Shown piece after piece: positions 6,915 through 6,968 of a stretch of 6,968 nt of DNA (within the stretch, counting starts at the first letter, position 1; each line of letters opens with the position of its first letter). The position numbers and the translations under genes are program-made. The stretch comes from Bacteroidota bacterium (lineage in GTDB: Bacteria > Bacteroidota > Bacteroidia > Bacteroidales > VadinHA17): contig DAOVLD010000093.1 in assembly GCA_030631445.1 (NCBI GenBank), positions 1 to 6,968 on the forward strand, read 5' to 3'. A model generated the notes under the pieces. That model saw only the letters and a program-made list of their open reading frames with translations. It did no database searches and had not been told where the DNA came from.

Positions 6915-6968
6915 ATGATTTATTGCACTAATAAAATTCATGAGAAAATATTGCAATATTTTGAAACT
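6915..6968 (+). CDS. Possible 5' end of a gene cut by the window edge (start codon uncertain)
   Basis: Two frames stay open to the end of the window from an ATG downstream of the predicted promoter. The frame from 6915 gives 18 codons, MIYCTNKIHEKILQYFET, which could be the start of a cytosolic protein with an amphipathic helix. The frame from 6940 gives MRKYCNILK, which could be the start of a signal peptide. Too little is present to identify the product or to choose between them. The 6940 frame coincides with an 18-bp palindrome (6945-6962), so this stretch could also be leader DNA with the true start further right. Confidence 0.3.
   Translation, partial: MIYCTNKIHEKILQYFET
6945..6962. repeat. 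18-bp perfect AT-rich palindrome
   Basis: AAAATATTGCAATATTTT equals its own reverse complement over all 18 bases. It lies about 50-65 bp downstream of the predicted transcription start. It may be an operator, a small leader hairpin, or chance in AT-rich DNA; its overlap with a possible coding start leaves this open. Confidence 0.6.

Overview
The window looks like the genome of a Bacteroidota (Bacteroidetes) bacterium. Two proteins end in type A Por/type IX secretion system (T9SS) sorting domains with the 'IYPNP' start. Signal peptides end in 'SQ|D' or 'AQ|S'. The large outer-membrane receptor has an N-terminal carboxypeptidase-regulatory-like domain typical of this phylum. Start codons are preceded by AT-rich leaders without a Shine-Dalgarno sequence, and TAnnTTTG promoter elements are present. 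The gene at the left edge appears to be the end of kdsB, which fits a Gram-negative cell making LPS or lipooligosaccharide.

Layout, all on the + strand: (1) bases 1-115, the 3' end of a probable kdsB; (2) 116-261, an AT-rich intergenic region with one or two Bacteroidota-type promoter candidates; (3) 262-1314, a secreted lamin-tail-domain (LTD) protein with a T9SS tail; (4) 1358-4126, a TonB-dependent outer-membrane receptor with no SusD partner beside it in the window; (5) 4139-6628, a multidomain secreted phospholipase D (PLD)-superfamily phosphodiesterase with two OB-like domains, an FN3-like domain, two HKD catalytic half-sites, an Ig/cadherin-like module and a T9SS tail; (6) 6629-6968, an intergenic region rich in regulatory-looking DNA, with a possible truncated gene start at the right edge.

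Genes 3-5 are spaced 43 and 12 bp apart and look like one operon. LTD and OB-fold modules recur in secreted bacterial nucleases, and the PLD superfamily includes nucleases as well as phospholipases. My working inference is therefore a cell-surface phosphodiester-scavenging cassette: the PLD enzyme cuts an extracellular polymer (DNA or RNA favoured, phospholipid possible), the LTD protein binds or presents the substrate, and the receptor imports the products with TonB energy. The sequence supports the domain calls strongly, but the substrate is not proven.

The right-hand intergenic region has three striking elements: a perfect 48-bp palindrome built from three 12-bp tandem units just after the operon, a pair of GntR/FadR-type operator-like sites (core CGGTCTGACCG) 83 bp apart, and a good Bacteroidota promoter immediately downstream of the second site. 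Together they suggest a tightly regulated gene starting at or just past the right edge.
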